Source of the DNA: Carnegiea gigantea
Lineage: Eukaryota > Streptophyta > Magnoliopsida > Caryophyllales > Cactaceae
Length of the DNA: 64,000 bases
Assembly: GCA_029747015.1 (NCBI GenBank)
Contig: JAKOGI010001247.1
Coordinates: 203,501 to 267,500 of the forward strand
Reading direction: 5' to 3'
The notes under the pieces are model-generated. The model was not told where the DNA came from, did no database searches, and was given only the letters and a program-made list of their open reading frames with translations. Below, in pieces: positions 23,371-36,384 of this stretch (positions within the stretch are counted from its first letter, which is position 1; each line of letters starts with the position of its first letter). The position numbers and the translations under genes were made by a program.

Positions 23371-25560
23371 GAGCCTCATCCTGGGTTACACAAAGTAAGT
23401 TATGCCCATATCTATTTTCTTATAGAGTCTCCCTTTGTCCTCAAAGTATTGTTAGACCAAGAACCTTAATGCTCGCTGGACTTTCAGGGAAGATCCTGGT
23501 GGATATTCCTTCTTGGTTAGGTATTAGTAAATGTCATAGTACCAGGCAGCGAGGTCGACATTGTACACTTTGGTGGTGCAACAGTGCATCAGTTTGCTCC
23601 TTATTTCCAGTGTTATCGTAATTGAATGGCTACCCCTAGGGATGTTAATCATCGAGGCCAAGTTTACTAAGGCATATGCAAACTAGTTTTCTTCTTATGG
23701 GAGATAAGTCTACATAATATGGATGAAATGCTTGGTGAGATCTATAAAGTAAGCTTGGTATGGTGCCAAGGCCTCGCTTCTTACCTTCCATTTCTAGGAT
23801 ATTTTATTAATTATCAAATTGAAGTCTCCGTATACCCGTAACTGACCCCTATCTCTATGGTAGCTTGTAACCTAATGATGCAGGCTTCATATTCTGCCAT
23901 GTCATGAGTAACCTCGCAGTCTAGTTTAATTGAAATAGAAATATGTGCTCCTTTTTGTGATCCCAAGAGGATATCTACCCAAAATCCGTTCTAATTGAAA
24001 GCCCCATCAAAGTACATCATCCATAAATCTTCTTCCACTTGGAGGATTTCTTCATTGGGCAATTCAAAATGTTCTTCCCGTTAGTCTTCTATTGCTAAAT
24101 CCGCTAAAAAAATCAGAAACATCCATTCCCTTAATGGACTTTTGCGACATGCACTGTAGGTCAAACTCTGACAACATTATAGTCCACCTAGCCACCTAGC
24201 CGCTCATTACAGGTTGTTGGAGCAAATATCTTATAGGATCCATTGGAGCTACCACATGTACCGTGTGGGTCAGCATGTAGTGTATGAGCATTTTGGTTGC
24301 ACATAGTAATGCAGGGTAGCTTTTTCCAGGGCTATATAGCGGATCTCGTATTCAAGGAATTTTTTTCTTATGTAATAAATGACCCTTTCTTCTCCCTCTA
24401 TTTTCTGGGCTAGCATGGCCGTCCTGGTGGTATATGTCGTTGTGAGTATAAGATTAAAGGAATGCCTATTATAGGGGTATTACAGGGGTATATGGCCATC
24501 CTAGTCCCATTTAGTATTTGTTCCTTTCTTCAAGTTCTTGAAGATAGTCTCACATAGCATTATCAGCTTTGATGTGGAGCGAATAATATATTTCTACGTC
24601 CCAAAAATCCTCGTATCTCTTTTTCTGTCTTGGGTGGTTGCATTTCCTGTATTGCCTTAATTTTCAAAGGATCAACCTCAATTCCTTGAAGACTGACGAC
24701 GTACCCAGGTAGCTTGCTTGAGGTGACTCCAAATGGGCATTTTTGCGGATTTAAGTGCATGTTGTATTTCCTAAGTCTAGTGAAGAACTTCTGAAGAGCA
24801 TGAACATGACCATCCCTTTGCTTGGATTTTATGATCATGTCGTCCACATATGCTTTGTCCTCCTTGTACGTTAGGTCGTGCAATAAAGTAGTAGTTGTCC
24901 TTTGATAGATAGCCCTGGCATTTTTAATCCAAATGGCATCACAGTGTAACAACAGATTCCCTACAGGGTAATGAAAGTAGTTTTTTTCATGTCTTTTACC
25001 ACCATCTTAACCTGATTATAACCTGCATACCCATCCATAAAAAAAAGGAGACCATGATTGGCCATGTTATCGACCAAAACATCAATGTGTGGCAATAGAA
25101 AATCATCTTTTGGGCTTACCGTGTTGAGGTCCCTATAATCTACAAACATTCTTATTCTCCTGTCCTTCTTTAGGACTGGTACAATGTTCGCTATCTATTG
25201 TGGGTAGTGCACAACCTTAATGAATCCTGCATCCAATTGCTTATGCACTTCTTCCTTTATTTTTAAGGCCTATTCTAGCTCCATCCTTCAGAGTTTTTGT
25301 TTTATCGGTTTTATAACTAGATAGAGAGGAATTTTTTGCTCTGCAATATCTCGATCAATGCTTAGCATGTCTTTGCAAGACCATGCAAAGACATCCATGA
25401 ATTATTTTAGGAGTGCAATAAAATTTTCTTGCTCCTTGGGGGTTAACGGTTTTCGTATTTTGAGTTCTCGGGGTTCATCAAGTGTCCTCAAATTGATTAG
25501 CATTGTATCCTCAATTATAGAAGTTCGATTTGCTTGATCTTCTATCACTTTAATTAATTC
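23371..25560 (-). pseudogene. gypsy reverse transcriptase and RNase H
   Basis: The RT is clear: MFVDYRDLNTVSPKDDF, FFMDGYAGYNQVKM, the catalytic YVDD at 24839-24850, LNPQKCPFGV and a KEIRGFLGR end near 24600. RNase H occupies roughly 23650-24560 but is more eroded. N-terminal to RT lies a conserved lead-in, including FMDVFAWSCKDM near 25390. The RT motifs are kept although stops and frameshifts cut the frame in several places. Confidence 0.88.
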
Positions 25561-27250
25561 TTTTAGGTTTCTTACTCATTTTCATCATAAGAGGCAAAGC
25601 ATTCAAAAGGTAAGGAATAAGATGAGTCATAAGCAGAAGAGTTCCTCTTATTGGGATTAGAAATAGATACATCTGATGTAGCACTTAAAGGCACAGAAGC
25701 TAAAGAATGACTCTTAGACCCTATCTTAGACTCCCCTAAACTACCCCTTATAGCTACGATAAACACTTTTCCTTCCTCTTCAGCTGTCTAAGTTAATTGT
25801 GTGTAGCCCTCAGCTTGAACTTCGACGATGAAGTTAGCAGGATCGAATCTGCCATTAGACATGGTGAGAGAGAGAACAATAGTAGGGTCTTCCTTCTTCC
25901 TGTAGCCTTGGTAGAACCACATCCCAAAGATGTTACTTTCAGCCATATCCATGTATTCTTTTGTGGACTATTCTTGTTTCCTTTTACAGTACTTGCAGTT
26001 TTTTCTCAGCCAGACCCTATCTTTGCTTTTAAACAGATGTTATATGCAGCACTTGCTCGAATCAAAGTTTTTGGACTACCTGAGCCATTCCAGAGCTTAG
26101 GTATAGGTAGTCCCTATAGGGTTATATTCGGTAATACAGTTTACCACGTGCATCTCCTTGGGGCCACTACCCTTTTTATCCCTACTTTGGTGATTACTCC
26201 AGTTGTTTCCTATCTTAGCTGGTACCTCCTTGGATAGTTCTTCCTCTACCTACATGTCGACATTTCTTAGTGTTGTGAAACTCTCAAATGGCATGAACTG
26301 CAGGTGTTGATAGTATGAGGGCTGAAGGCTTCCGATGAACAACCTTACTTGATCTATGTTAGAGGGTCGACCCACAATGTGGGTAGCGTTTGCCCTCTAT
26401 CTAGGCATGTAGTCAGTAAAAACTTCTCTCTCGTCTTGCTTATGTAACTTTAGATTCCTGAGTGTGATTGGGAGATCAGTTTTATAAGAATGTTCGTTCA
26501 AGAATTCCTTGCATGGATCATCCGAATTTGTAACTTTTCATAGGTTAATAGTGTTACACCACCTCATGACTTCCTTGCCAACAGTCCAAGGGAATATTAA
26601 GTGAATGATATCCTTGTCTATTCCCTTTAGTGTTATAGTGCTAATGGAATTCCTCATGTGGTCTTGTGGATTTTTAGTCCCATGAAACTTGACATCAGGT
26701 ATGGTGAATTTTGGCGGCAGCTTCCCTTTTGGGATTGAAGTGAATCCTGCATGATCATTAAAATAGTTATTAAACATCGAAGATTCCATAAGTAACTACT
26801 CTATGCGATCAACTTGGGGAGTGTTCTTCTTTAGTTCTTTTCCTTTTCTATCCTCCGATCCTGCATTTTCTTTATCATTCTCCTATTTGAGTGGAGTAGT
26901 TTGTTCATTATTCTCTATTCAAGTCTCCTGGTTGAAGATTTGAAATGCTACCACTAGTGGGTCCAACTTATTATCACTCTCTTCCATCTCAACTTGCATT
27001 TTCTCAATTACCTTCATGAGCTGGGTGAGCTCATTGTTCCCTGCAATTGGAATAGGCGTGTGATTCCCCTTAACTTTGACCTTGACTCTGACCTAACCGA
27101 TCAAGCTTCTGCTAGTTCTTCCTTAGATAAAAGTCTCTCAGGTGTTAGGCTTCACTCCTACAGCTTCCTAGGCCTCCTTACCCGGGTAAATAAGGGAGAG
27201 TTCCCAAGACTAACCCATTTAAATAATTTTCCTAGGAAATGAGGGCTCAA
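25561..27250 (-). pseudogene. gypsy gag (protease region eroded)
   Basis: The minus strand carries a Retrotrans_gag core at 26538-26789 (FHGTKNPQDHMRNSISTITL, DIIHLIFPWTVGKEVMRW) preceded by NELTQLMKVIEKMQVEMEES near 27000. C-terminal segments continue through LRNLKLHKQDEREVF near 26430. A protease would be expected at about 25560-25850, but I cannot identify its D-T/S-G motif with confidence. Confidence 0.75.
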
Positions 27251-28158
27251 AATACGCTGACTTATGCACTATGAAAATTTAAGACTGAGAGCCCAGTATA
27301 CAGACTGTATGTTGACTCAAACTGATATAAAATAGGTTGGACCTATCTAAAGGTAGCGGTCTGCATCAGTATTGACTCTTTTCCTTTTTAATTTTAAGTC
27401 CAAATCTATTATGATGTAATCTAACCTCTATGAATCCAGTTGTCCACTGATTCTTCTTCCCTTCCTTGTTCTAAACGAATAGCAATTCCAGACTCTTTCT
27501 AGGATGCAGACTCTCTCTCTCTCTTTTGTTTTTTTAATATACAGATACCTAGTCATACTTATGACTCGGTCCCCTTTTAGGACTTTTACTCCCTAGACAA
27601 AGGTTTGAACCTAATCGGGTTCAGGGTCAAGAGTCCCTTAGGGCTTAATCGGCTCAGTCTATAACCCTAGCCACTAAGTTCGGCTTTCCCTAACCTGGGC
27701 TCTCCTAAGACCTAAAGCATCAATGCATAAACCCTAGGGCTAAATAGTTAAGTCATACAACAACACATCCAAGTATGCACACGAGTTCCAATCCTAAACC
27801 AAGGTTCTAAGTTATAAATGTTTTAGGTTAGGTTTCCAATAGTCTTCTCATGATCCAAACGCTCTGTACATCATCCATGGGGTGCATGGCAAGATTGGGA
27901 TGTTTTGGTTATTTCCCTAAGTTATGTGGACTGAAAGGTGTGTCACGAGTGTGTTGATCAAATGCATGCTCGGTTAAGTCTAGTAGACCAACTAAGTAGC
28001 CAACTAATCTCCCGAAGGGTGATAATAGGTTTGCGCTACCTGGAGGTGTCGTTATCCCACGTACGGTAGCCTTTTTCAATGCAAGATGCCTAATGCAATC
28101 GTAACTAAAACTATTTCTCATATTCAATTTCAAATCTCGCCTGCTTAAAGAAAATCAT
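27251..28158 (-). other. gypsy 5' leader
   Basis: About 0.9 kb between primer site and gag, with a CT run at 27511-27525. No coding segment was recognised. Confidence 0.6.
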
Positions 28159-28175
28159 CCCAAGTGGAGTCACCA
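28159..28175 (-). promoter_or_regulatory. gypsy primer binding site region
   Basis: The minus strand reads TGGTGACTCCACTTGGG immediately after the 5' LTR. This resembles the TGGTGACTCC-type sequence that follows the 5' LTR in Tat/Ogre-type elements. I do not name the tRNA. Confidence 0.65.
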
Positions 28176-28176
28176 C

Positions 28177-29670
28177 TATAAGGATCCACCTCCTGACGGT
28201 GCAATCCCCATGAATGGTTCGACTACCCTTTCACTGGGGTGTTTTATTTTTATTTTTTTTGGAAAGAGAGCTAAATATTATTCCTTTTTTTGTTTTCTAA
28301 AAAATTGCAGAAATAATGGATTGAACCATGAATTAAGGTACTATTTTTCCTTGTCCTGATCCAGGGAAGTGATGATTACCTGATCCAGGAACCAAGTTTC
28401 CTGCTTGTATAGGAACGAACCAGTTCTTAGGTCATATTAGGATCCTTTGTCCTGCTCTAGACAGTCTTACTATCTTATATCAGTACCACTATGCTAAATA
28501 TAGAAATTAGAAAAGAGGTAGAAAGCAAGAAGGAATATAAACAGTTGGGACTATGCAATTTAATAGAGCCGTCGGTGAGGTTTTTAGGAAAACTTATAAA
28601 CCAAGTCTCTTTTCTAAGTGAATTATACCAATAGGGACAACCGACGTGACCCCAAAGGGATGAGTCAATTCAATTTCAAAAAGGTTTTCAAAAAGCCCCT
28701 GTATAATCCCCAATGTGAGGATTCATCTTGACTCCTTAGTCTCGAACTGAGAAACCAGTTTCGGGGCTGAAGGTACGATGATGCGATGGTGTGCATCATA
28801 TCACTGCCTGTCATCCCTGACCGCCTCTACTATTCAACATGTGAAATCTAAACCTTTAATTACGCTAATATACAATTATACAAATATTAGTAATATTTCA
28901 TATAAATTCATGTAAAAAGGTGCAATCATTACTCTAATATAAATATAGGTCAAATAAGCAATTTACAGCAGGTGGGAACTACTTAAAGATTACATCTTTA
29001 TTGACTTATAAGAACATAATAAGCATGAAAAGAGAAAATAAGAAGAGAAAGATGAAATTTTTTCCGTCAGGTCAACCCACCTGATTGCTTGGGGAGCCCA
29101 ATAGAGTGATTATGGGGCTAATCTTTGATGAGATACTTGAGATAATTTCCTCACGATCTTTCAAGTGATCTTTCAATGACTCTTATCTCACTAATTGACT
29201 GGTTCTCACTTATTAATTGATTGCTCATTTACCTCCTTTTTTCCTCTCTCTTTTTTTTTCTCCCCCCTCCTTTTATAGGTGATAATAAGAGGGACTCTGT
29301 CTAGGAAAAGAATACCGCCTCCTAATTATGTTAGGCATAATGACTTTTCTAATGTTATAAAAAATCTGCCTTTAACTAAACCCGCCTGCGAAATTAACAC
29401 TGATAACTGAGATGGACTTGAACTCAGAAAAAAGGGAGCAAAAAAGTTGAAAATCGATTGGCTTCTAGCTATGGTAAACCGGTCGGCTCCCAGGCCCAAC
29501 GGGCCTTTGCTGACTCAAGCCACCTCTCTGCTAATTGTACTCTCATTACTATTTTTTTTTTGTCATTCTATTTTGGTTAATCACCTCATTGGGCCTTCAG
29601 ATTCACAATTGGGTTAGCTTCCTCTTCATTGGGAAATTAATAATTCGACTGCCATTGTTAGGTGTTTACA
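28177..29670 (-). repeat. gypsy 5' LTR (1494 bp)
   Basis: Partner of 15191-16680. The plus-strand start is TATAAGG here and TGTAAGG in the other copy, so one terminal base has mutated. It ends GTGTTTACA before the ATATC duplication at 29671-29675. Confidence 0.92.
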
Positions 29671-29675
29671 ATATC

Positions 29676-30829
29676 TTAACCAGAGATGAAGTAACTGATA
29701 ATATTATTTGCAATTCTTTAGTAACAATGGTAAAACTACTTGCTAATGTAACCTGAAACTAGAAGCTCCCCCCTTCCTGCAAATAGTGTGTTTATTACAA
29801 CACGAAAATGAACATAAAGAAGACAAGTAGAATCACTTGAAACCTTCCTTTCGTGAAGTGCATTATAAAGCAGTTCTATTTAACTTTGATACCAGTGGAA
29901 ATGTTCAAAATGCGGAAAAGTTGAATTCTTATTGCGATCTTTAAGATAGGTAGCTCTTATTTCCTATCTCCAAAAAGGGGAAAAACTGAATAAGAAGAGG
30001 CTAATTTGCTGTATGAGTCTCTTGGATGCCTTTCTCTAGTTTGAATACGTATAATGGAATAGAGAAACCATAAACAAAGGAACCCAATATGAGGTCACCG
30101 AGAGGGGAGGGGTCATCCATGCAGTCATGTTCATGATCCTACGTATGAATCCTCATCTCTAGAGCCAATTGAAATTTTGAAACTCAAGGTACATGAGTGA
30201 CATGTTAGATAAAACGGTGCAAAAAGGACAATGCATCCAATTTCTTACATCAGTTCTAATATCTGTTGATCTTCTGCATATTTTTGACTTGCAAGCTTGC
30301 ATCAGATGTGAGTAAAATAGAGATGGCATTTTTGGAAATAAAGAATCTAATTACACTCAACTGGTTGAAATTGAAAATAGAAAAATGGATGTATATGTGC
30401 CAAGTGCCAACTTTGTAGTAATCTCATGTTTAGTAGATTTCAATGCGATGCAATCCTCGATGAATAACTTGAATTTCTATGATCGATTATGTTGTATTAG
30501 AAACTTATAAAAGTTGATAACAGTAGTATCAGAGAGCTAGGTACAAGCACAACTTATTTTCCATTCCGCCTCCCTCTATCAATCAGAATACAAATGGAGA
30601 AGTAACGAAGCCATCCAATCAAAACTATGTAAGGTGATTGCGTTAAGCACAAGAAGCTCAATGTCAAATGAAAAATGAATTTGATGCATCAAAATAGAAC
30701 TAATCAAATATAGTAAGAGAAATATGCCAATGAATGAAAGTATATTCTTTTATTTTTATAAATTTATAAATACATAACTAACCCCTAATCCTCTATAAAA
30801 TTAGTGCCAATTAGGCATCTCTCTCTATC
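29676..30829. other. Intergenic, no gene seen
   Basis: Continuation of the sequence that the gypsy element interrupted, up to DUF241 copy 3. No recognisable coding or repeat structure. Confidence 0.55.
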
Positions 30830-31495
30830 TCAGTAGTTGATTACATTAAGGAGGGAAGCCCTTGTTTTGACTAAGCCCCTAGACATTGACTCCAATCCTT
30901 CCTCAAGCTCATGGATGACAATCTCTAATGCCTCTAATTGTCTTAACAAATCCTTTGTTGTCTCAACGCCCATAAGTTTCTCAAAAACATAATGCAGGAT
31001 GCAGTCACCTTCATCTACTTCATCGTTTTCCTCTGACACAAAAGACATCTTCTTGGGCTTAACTATCTTCTTGACTATAGACCAGCGGTGTGTCTTAGAT
31101 GCTACCTCTTTGCCTATCACAAACGAAAGGTTGACTTCAAACCTGAAAGACTTATTGCTTCAACCTCCTTAAACATCCTTGCACTGATGGCATCGTTTTC
31201 TAAGCAGGCGCTTTTCTTATCTATCTTCATATCAGCAAGGCACTTGGAAACAACCTAGCTAATTTTCTTCCCTGATATAAAATAAGCACGAAATCATTTT
31301 TATGATTACCTCTACGAAGAGATCATTAAAGGTCTAAAATAGATTCCCTAATTTGAGGCTGTGCCTGTAGCCCGGAGCTAGAGACATCCAACAAAGAAAG
31401 GGATCCTCCTTGAACATCTTCAATGCCTCCCTTGTAGATGGATTTTCGGTTGTGTATCAAATGAATCAGGTTGTTCATTTGCTCATATAAATCCG
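30830..31495 (-). pseudogene. DUF241 family protein, copy 3, 5'-truncated
   Basis: Starting in mid-protein at 31495, the minus strand reads LYEQMNNLIHLIHNRKS, GSLSLLDVSSSGLQ, RMFKEVEAISLS, then an open C-terminal 96-residue stretch (30830-31120) with WSIVKKIVKPKKMS and HELEEGLESMSRGLVKTRAS, then LLNVINY and a stop at 30830-30832. The C-terminus is the best preserved of the three copies. Roughly 60 N-terminal residues and the promoter are missing; unrelated sequence begins at 31496. Several stops lie in the middle part. Confidence 0.82.
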
Positions 31496-31849
31496 AAAAT
31501 TTGACACTTCAGTACCTCCAGTTTTAGCGTGTTCACACGTTGGACCAGATTTTGAAAAACTTAACACTTTGGTACCTCTAGTTTTGGTACAACTAACTTT
31601 CTGATACTTTTTATTATTATTTTAGTCCTTAAACTTTTAAAAATTGCAGAAAAGCCCCTGAAAAGGGTTAGCTATGCAAATAGGCTATTTTTAGAGTTTT
31701 TTAATGAAATATGCATGATTAAACTTCTTATACTGACTTTATTAGTACTAGTTATCATAATCTACTACTTATATCTTATATATTATACTTTCTGTTGTTA
31801 TAGGCCCACCACGCTTAGATAAAACAATTAAAACTTAATTAGAGAGTTT
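31496..31849. repeat. Unclassified AT-rich repeat-like sequence
   Basis: Two imperfect direct copies of a 26-bp segment (TTTGACACTTCAGTACCTCC-like at 31498 and CTTAACACTTTGGTACCTCT-like at 31560). No coding capacity. It separates truncated DUF241 copy 3 from the caulimovirid. Confidence 0.45.
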
Positions 31850-32091
31850 CGACCTCTGAACTTAGCCGCGCTAGACCCTGGCGTTCCTCTAGCTTTCAGT
31901 TTACAGAGATTGCTAATCTCATACACACATTCCTTAGATCAAGCATAGCATAGATCTTTTTCATTTTCTACCTTAGACTGTAGTCATTAATCAAGTTTTA
32001 TATTTTAAAGGATAGTAAGACTTTAATCAAGAACTTATAATATTTAAGACATAAGGTTCGATTGAATAACAATCCCTAATGGGAAGCTTCT

Positions 32092-32097
32092 TTTATT
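32092..32097 (-). terminator. Poly(A) signal of the caulimovirid
   Basis: AATAAA on the minus strand, about 75 bp downstream of the TATA at 32166-32177. Caulimovirids characteristically have the poly(A) signal shortly after the pregenomic RNA start. Confidence 0.6.
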
Positions 32098-32165
32098 GAA
32101 AGCTTGAAAGTGTAAATATTACAATGGAAAGCTTGACGGAGGACTTAAGTTAAGATCATAGAGAT

Positions 32166-32177
32166 GCTTATTTATAG
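32166..32177 (-). promoter_or_regulatory. TATA box, proximal candidate for pregenomic RNA
   Basis: CTATAAATAAGC on the minus strand. Its distance to the AATAAA fits the caulimovirid layout better than the upstream candidate. Confidence 0.55.
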
Positions 32178-32255
32178 AGAAATGGAGAATCCCGACTTCT
32201 TTTGTGCTCAAGAATGCTCAAATGATCGTGGCCCTTCTCAACACTTAGTCTGTCC

Positions 32256-32263
32256 TTTTATAG
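32256..32263 (-). promoter_or_regulatory. TATA box, distal candidate
   Basis: CTATAAAA on the minus strand, about 90 bp upstream of the proximal TATA. Either or both could have been used. Confidence 0.45.
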
Positions 32264-32399
32264 AGGGTTAGGGGTACATAGGATGCCCTAATGGCCACAG
32301 TACATACTGATTTTTTACATGGCTACTGTACACACTGATGAGTATAGTACACTACTTTATTTTATAGACTTTCTACCTATCAAAATAGTATAATAATGG

Positions 32400-33470
32400 A
32401 GCAAACACTTTTCAGAGCTTTTAATGATGACAAGACTAGTCATCATTATTGAGATTCTGTATGCCTTTATCTCCAATTATATCTTCCAGACCATTACTAC
32501 CTAGATAATCATCAAAATCTTCATCTAATTAAATATGCTCTAGATCCCATTTCTCAAATAATTCTAGAAGATATTTTTTTATTTTTTGATAAGAATTTTC
32601 CAGCTCCAACATCAAAGAGATAATCAAAAACATATTCTGAAGTCGCTCCCTCAACCTTCATATATTCGTTAAACTCATTATGATAAGCGAATGTAGTATT
32701 TTCGCAATGCATTAGTGTTTTTCCTAGTTCAATTAATCTCCAACTCTGTTGATAATATTGAAAAATCCAATGGCTCTTGCTGAAGCAGGATCAATAACTA
32801 ATTCTCGACGTTCTGGATTCTGTTCCTATCATCGATCTTCAGGGTCGTCTAAATCAACTATGTGGATAAAATAATGAGCCGATTTGGCTTTTGCATTTTT
32901 ATACTTGAAGTAGTGCACAATGTACTTCTACATATAGACATTTACTATTTGGGTTTTTATTGGACTATCAGGAGATGTAAGAATCCAATGGATCTTCTTG
33001 AACGTGCATTATTGGAATTTAGTTAGTGTTGAGAAAAATGGGAATTTCGAGTCTGGGAACTCCATAAAGTAAATTACGATTTCGTAATCCCTGGCTTTCA
33101 TGACAGGACCGTTTAGAGAGAGAGAATTTACTAGGAAGCTAATGCCACCCACTCTAAACTTATTAGGAAAATAGATCGTTGTACTCCAAGATTCCCAAAT
33201 ATCATAATAATAGTTACAATAATAATCTACGCAGGCTGCATACCACTCATTGAACTATTTTTCTTGAACATGAGAGCTAGCTTATTTTTTCTTGGATATC
33301 ATAGGGACATCTAAGGTAATTAACTTGTAACTCTAGAAGAGAAAATCCTTGGGCTATTGGGTAGGCTGAAGATAGTAGACCAAAACGTGATCTACTTTTT
33401 GTATGGAATTCTAAATTATCAATAAGGACTTTAGTAGAAGGAGAAACCCATTCTAACAGGAATGACATTT
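32400..33470 (-). other. Unassigned 3' part of the caulimovirid
   Basis: Between RNase H and the promoter region. In caulimovirids with a separate transactivator gene it would lie here, but I see no motif that identifies one. The longest open frame is 63 residues at 33277-33468. Confidence 0.4.
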
Positions 33471-33479
33471 TATTATGAA

Positions 33480-34950
33480 TTTTTACCTTTTCTGGTCAGC
33501 TTTGATGATCACCTTTGGCGAGTTCTCGAGTTAAACTATCTACCAAAGAGTTCTTCGATCCCTGTATATGTTCAATAGAAAAGGAAAACTGGTTAAGCCA
33601 TAATTACCAATGCAGGAGTTACCTTTACGCTTGCATATTTGATAAATTCTTTTTTATAAAACCAAGTATTCCTTTACAATCAGTCCAAATAAGAAAAGGT
33701 TTTGGGGCTAAAAAGATTAAGAACTTTTCTATTCTCTTATGACTGCAAGGATTTCTTTTTCTATCGTGGGATAGTTGCGTTTTGCATTATTAAAAGTTCC
33801 ACTATAATATTTGCAAAGTTTTTCTCCTTCTTTGATTTTGAGTACTGCACTTTAGTGCTCATTGCTGTCATCTGTCTCAAGAACTAAATCGTCTCGCTCA
33901 TTTGGTAAATCAAGAATAGGAAGATTTTTGCACATCTTTTTGAAGTTTCAGACAATCTTTGAATTATTAGTGGTCCATGTCTGATTCACATCCTTCTTGA
34001 GTTTTTGTTACACTGGCTCGGTTAATTTAGCCAAATCTTTAATGAAATTTGAAGCTTAGGTTAGGTATCCAAGAAACCTTTCTAGTTGCTTTCTATCTTC
34101 AATCTTTTTAGGAAATTTTTCTATTTTTTCGAAAATATATTTTTGTAGAATAATCTATCCAGTTTTTGTTTCTAAACCTAAAAACTCAATCTCTTGCGCA
34201 GCATAAATGCACTTGTTCTTACCAAGTATAATACCATAGTCAATGTATCTTAGGGTGACAGCCAAGATATCATCTTTGTGCTGTTCTATGGTTTTGAAAA
34301 AGACAAGGGCATCATCAATGTAAACTAAACAACAATGATTAAGGTCTTTAAAGATGTTATCCGTTCTTCTTTGGAATATTTGGTGTGCATTTTTAAGACC
34401 AAATGGCATTACTATCCGCACATAATGTCCTTGCGGGGCACTAAATGCAGTTAAAGGAACACTTTCCTCATCCATTTTTATTTGCTAATAACCATCTCTG
34501 CAGTCCATTTTTGAGAACCAAGAGGCTCCTTGAATTCTATTGAAAAGGATAGTTTTATTAGGAATATAATAACCATCAATGATAGTATTATCATTAAGCG
34601 TTTTATAATTGATCACCATTCTTGTTTTTCCTCTTTTTTCTTTAGCATGATTTCTTACTATAAAAGCAGGACTAGTATGAGGACTCTTGCTGTTACTAAT
34701 TAATCCTTTATCCAGGAGTTCTTTTATTTATTTATTAAACTCTTGGATGTCCTGGTGTATATACACCATTTGTTTAATTCAGATAATAGTGTTAGGATTT
34801 AATAAAGTGATTTTAGCAAATGTTTTATCTTTAACAAAAAATTTTAGAGGAATATCAGAGTAGAGTTCTTTGCATAGTTTTTCTTGTTATTCAACAATCT
34901 ACTCTTTAATAGATAACTCAAGCAATGAGATTATTAGTGCTACTTCTCGT
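33480..34950 (-). pseudogene. Caulimovirid reverse transcriptase and RNase H
   Basis: The open frame at 34155-34475 holds the RT core with PFGLKNA and the catalytic YIDD (34311-34322). RNase H follows at about 33500-33900, with an ETD-like start near 33880 and TDCK near 33690. The RT resembles caulimovirid enzymes and is distinct from the gypsy RT at 24.6-25.3 kb. Stops and frameshifts occur on both sides of the open core. The natural role is replication of the viral genome through a pregenomic RNA. Confidence 0.85.
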
Positions 34951-35323
34951 TGTGTAGGCATTACCTTCTCACCACGCTGCCTGTGTGTAAATTCAATTTT
35001 TTTTAATGAGTGTAAGCCTTACTTAATTTTTCGGTAGGAACTAAGTGACCATTAATTATAAATATTATTCGGTTTGTGGTCTGTGTGCAAGGGGAATATA
35101 ATCTTTGATAATTATTTCTAATAATCATATCATGAGAAGGTTGATCAGTAGCCCATAGAACTAGTATAATGCATTGGACTCATCTTAATTCTATGGATAA
35201 TCCTTCTACTGCCTCGTTATGACTCATAACACTATTATTAGCTATGCTTACTTGTAAAGGATTTTTAGCTTTCTTTCACATAAATTCTGGAAATAATATT
35301 CTTTTTTCAAAGCAGACAGAACA

Positions 35324-35332
35324 CCCACTATC
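35324..35332 (-). pseudogene. Caulimovirid aspartic protease motif
   Basis: A D-S-G active-site triplet in a YIDSG context, upstream of RT in the expected order. The surrounding frame contains stops. Confidence 0.55.
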
Positions 35333-35904
35333 TATGTAGGCAGATAACTCATATGTATTACATCCCTCTAAGCATATGTTTATTGGGACATAGATGCCAT
35401 TAGAATTTGTATTTGTAGCTTCATAGTGTATCTCTATAGTAATCTTTTTAACTAATTCATCCTCATAGATTGGTTAACTAACAGTTTCAATTTTCTACCC
35501 AATGACCTTTCTTTCTAGACCCATACTTCGATCTACACTGGGTCTTGTAGATTCAAAACTCATTCTACTCATTTCATTGGTGAGGCTAATTGTATCATCT
35601 TCTTTAAGCTCTTCTTTAGTTGATAAAGATCCTTCTCCCCAATTTGATTTTGTACTCATGCTACTTAATAATTAGAGTTTAATGGTGATTATACCCTCCT
35701 CATCAATTTTTATTATATTTTTCTTATTGATGTTTGTAGGGTTAGCAAAGCTAGTTATCTATGATCGATCGATTTTTATCTCCTGGGATTGGACTTGATC
35801 CTCTGGATCTTTTGCGTAGTGGTAGGACTTTCAAATTTTTCTACTTCTATCATTACTACCTTAGTCTTTAGGTCTATTGTATTATCTAATTTGTAGATGA
35901 CTTT

Positions 35905-36160
35905 TCAAAATATCCTTAAAGGATATCCTCCTCTTTTCATGTTTATTCCAACTGTTTTTATCTTAAGAGATAAAAAGTTTTTAGCAAATTCATTCTTTAG
36001 ACTCACATAATATCCTAGTCGGTAATTGAATCCTACTAACCCATTACATAAATTGGTTTTTAACCCTATGCCTAATGTCACAAAGTAAAGCGTAAAGATC
36101 AATATCTTTACCATAATATTGTAGTTGAGTAATTTGAATTTGGACACTTCAGGCATGGAT
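35905..36160 (-). pseudogene. Caulimovirid movement-protein-like segment
   Basis: An 83-residue open frame contains a V-S-L-K ... L-S-L-K-I-K-T-x-G-x-N-M pattern, followed after a stop by a Y-K-L ending. This resembles the C-terminal half of 30K-type caulimovirid movement proteins. It lies between the zinc finger of the coat protein and the protease. The N-terminal half is frame-disrupted. The identification is by pattern only. Confidence 0.55.
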
Positions 36161-36384
36161 ATACCTATTCTATCTTTGTTATGCTTAAGGATACTTTCCT
36201 AATTAATAAGATTAACTTTTCCAATGTCATCCTCGCAATCCTTTTTCTCTAGATCTCCTTCCATCATTTCACACACGTGTTTGCTTTTTAATTGAAAGAT
36301 GGATTTTTTATAGATGATGTCTTTTTGGATTATGAGAAGGGTCCAATCTCCTCTGACATCTTGGTTTTCTATTTTTACATTCAT

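Larger units (their letters stand above)
15191..29670 (-). mobile_element. Complete Ty3/gypsy element, probably Tat lineage (14.5 kb)
   Basis: Two homologous LTRs (15191-16680 and 28177-29670) flank a minus-strand gag-pol and are bordered by perfect ATATC duplications. The order from the right is 5' LTR, primer site, gag, RT, RNase H, integrase, a very long 3' region and 3' LTR. RT-RNase H-integrase is the gypsy order. The large size, the tandem repeats and the antisense gene between pol and the 3' LTR are established features of the Tat/Ogre/Retand group. The LTRs differ at many sites and all pol frames carry stops, so it is old and inactive. The lineage call is from architecture only. Confidence 0.92.
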
